In this document: in pieces, positions 62,694 to 64,000 of the stretch
Position numbering within the stretch: the first letter of the stretch is position 1
How the letters are laid out: every line of letters begins with the position of its first letter
Assembly: GCF_002871945.2 (NCBI RefSeq)
Contig: NZ_CP126963.1
Location: 1,550,001 to 1,614,000, forward strand
Direction: 5' to 3'
From: Gleimia hominis
Lineage (GTDB): Bacteria > Actinomycetota > Actinomycetes > Actinomycetales > Actinomycetaceae
Length of the DNA stretch: 64,000 nucleotides
Made by a program: the position numbers and the translations under genes
The notes under the pieces: model-generated
Seen by the model: only the letters and a program-made list of their open reading frames with translations
What the model was told of the DNA's origin: nothing
Database searches by the model: none

Positions 62694-64000
62694 TTACGCC
62701 TTCACTCGCAAAGTCACAATCTGGAACGGAGCGAGCTCGAAGTGGGTTTCGTTATTTTCCGTCACCACACTTGGGAGCGTCACGTGCGTGTCCGCGGATT
62801 CCAGCACATCCACCGCACTCACGGTTACGGGCCGGTCGAACTGGATCCGCGCATTCACCCGCGCCCCCACAGGTTCGTACCCGCGGATAATCACGTCCCC
62901 ACTGCGGTCTTGCGCAAGCTTCACGGTCTCCACCACAAAGCCATCCGCAGCCTCAATGAACGTCGGCACCGCACACTCGCGATTTAGTGCGGCCGAATCA
63001 GCAGCCGCATCAGCCGTGATGTGACGCAGCGGGGCGTTCATGCGTTGCGTTCGAGCAACCGTGTCCCTCAAGCCCGCGCCTGGGAAAATTCGGAAGTGGC
63101 GGGTGTGGTGCCCGCGGTCTTGAATCGGATCGGGGTAAATAGCAGCGCGCAGCAAAGACGCCCCAAGCGTCACGTACGTACCCCCGCCCTCGCGGACATG
63201 CCGGGAATGCGACCAGCCGTAAGTGGCCTCATTAGCAATCCCCACTCCAAAACCGGTCTCAGCCACGTGCACCCATCGGTGTGCCGCAACCTCAAACTTA
63301 TTGGACTCCCAGGTGGTGTTCTCGTTAATCGGACGGGTCAAGTACCCCATTTGTGTTTCGTACGCCGCCTGGTCCGTGTGCACATCCACCGGGAACTGCA
63401 GCTTCAACAGCTTCTCGGTTTCCTGCCAGTTTGCATCCACCGTGACCTCCAGTGCTGCCTCTCCCTCAGGCAGGGCGTAGGTAACGGTGAAACTGGACTT
63501 GCTGGTCTGATAGTGCGCCACCACGCGATCACCGCGGGCTTCAACCCGGTCAGCCACCAGCGTGCGCTCACTCGCCTTGTAGAACTCGTCCAAATCCCAC
63601 GCGTCCCACATGTTCGGGAAATCTTGGTACAGGTTCAACCGGCCCAAGCGCTCCCCCGGGGGCACCACTTCGCGCCCATCCGCGCCGCGCAGCGATTCCA
63701 CCAAACCATCCGCGCCGATTCGCACAGTGACCGCGTCGTTAGACAGCTCCCAACCACCATCCACGGTTTCAAGTTTGGTCGGCGCCACGTGTTCAGGAAC
63801 TCCCGCGGCGAACGCTCCCACCCCCTGGGTGGGTACCGCAGCGGCGTTGAAGAACAGGTCTTGCCCATCCGCGAGCGCCGCGCACGCTTCGGCAGCGATC
63901 TTTCCGGCGGCAGCTACCACGGCCGCGTGGTCGCGCTCGGCTTCCTCGTGCACCCACCCGATTGACGAGCCGGGGAGGATGTCGTGGAACTGTAGTAACA
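62694..64000 (-). CDS. GH38 alpha-mannosidase, C-terminal part (runs off window)
   Basis: About 435 C-terminal residues are present. The first readable codons give QFHDILPGSSIGWVHEEA, the typical GH38 sequence after the catalytic domain. The beta-rich C-terminal region follows, with FPVDVHTDQAAYETQMGYLTRP and HRWVHVAETGFGVGIANEATYG, both family hallmarks. The catalytic Asp lies upstream, outside the window. The enzyme should trim alpha-mannose in the cytoplasm or release mannose for the epimerase. It is the most upstream visible gene of the locus. Confidence 0.9.
   Translation of the reverse strand, partial: LLQFHDILPGSSIGWVHEEAERDHAAVVAAAGKIAAEACAALADGQDLFFNAAAVPTQGVGAFAAGVPEHVAPTKLETVDGGWELSNDAVTVRIGADGLVESLRGADGREVVPPGERLGRLNLYQDFPNMWDAWDLDEFYKASERTLVADRVEARGDRVVAHYQTSKSSFTVTYALPEGEAALEVTVDANWQETEKLLKLQFPVDVHTDQAAYETQMGYLTRPINENTTWESNKFEVAAHRWVHVAETGFGVGIANEATYGWSHSRHVREGGGTYVTLGASLLRAAIYPDPIQDRGHHTRHFRIFPGAGLRDTVARTQRMNAPLRHITADAAADSAALNRECAVPTFIEAADGFVVETVKLAQDRSGDVIIRGYEPVGARVNARIQFDRPVTVSAVDVLESADTHVTLPSVVTENNETHFELAPFQIVTLRVKA

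Noticed and set aside
63021..63965. 314-codon open frame antisense to the GH38 gene
   Set aside because: The GH38 frame has clear family motifs, and the antisense product is rich in His, Arg and Val without any motif.

Overview
The window is a moderately GC-rich, gene-dense piece of an actinobacterial chromosome, most likely a host-associated member of the Actinomycetaceae or a close relative. Three things point there. Several gene blocks match the order known from Mycobacterium (helicase, Tad-like secretion genes and Ssd; then nth and crp; then a WhiB4-like protein, a PonA2-like PBP and a metallophosphoesterase). The wall anchors are Gram-positive sortase signals. The surface enzymes attack host glycans. 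No phage, transposase, CRISPR array or rRNA was seen. The genus cannot be fixed from the sequence alone.

Layout. 1-4073: start of a membrane protein, a double-YbjN protein and an overlapping MrfA/Hrq1-type helicase. 4313-8759 (minus): Tad-like pilus/secretion cluster ending in the Ssd regulator. 8917-12091: two unknown membrane proteins and a frameshifted alpha/beta hydrolase. 12194-17910: nth, a Crp-type regulator, a 53-residue conserved protein, WhiB, a class A PBP, a phosphoesterase and tRNA-Pro. 18299-24218: dmsABC-type reductase operon with two TorD-like chaperones. 24313-31698: APC permease, purB, a WXG-like protein with an overlapping lipase-like gene, hisC and a YwiC-like protein. 31871-39034: a 1260-residue surface protein, tRNA-Ser, tadA, upp and an LPXTG pilin flanked by two near-identical 60-bp terminators. 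39382-42145: metNIQ methionine importer. 42261-49301: divergent wall-anchored GH110 alpha-galactosidase and GH95 alpha-fucosidase. 49384-56300: two CrcB fluoride channels, gluQ, an MFS exporter, mgtE, a fructosamine kinase, tRNA-Arg and tRNA-Ser. 56467-64000 (minus): a small acidic protein and a sugar locus with an AGE epimerase, an ABC importer, a GH5-like hydrolase and a GH38 alpha-mannosidase that runs off the window.

How it fits together. The glycosidases, mannoside locus, pilin and large surface protein suggest a mucosal organism that strips fucose, galactose and mannose from host glycans. The exported DMSO-reductase-type enzyme suggests anaerobic respiration. The least explained parts are the WXG-like/lipase pair, the duplicated terminators around the orphan pilin, and the many short tandem duplications at gene ends and in intergenic DNA.
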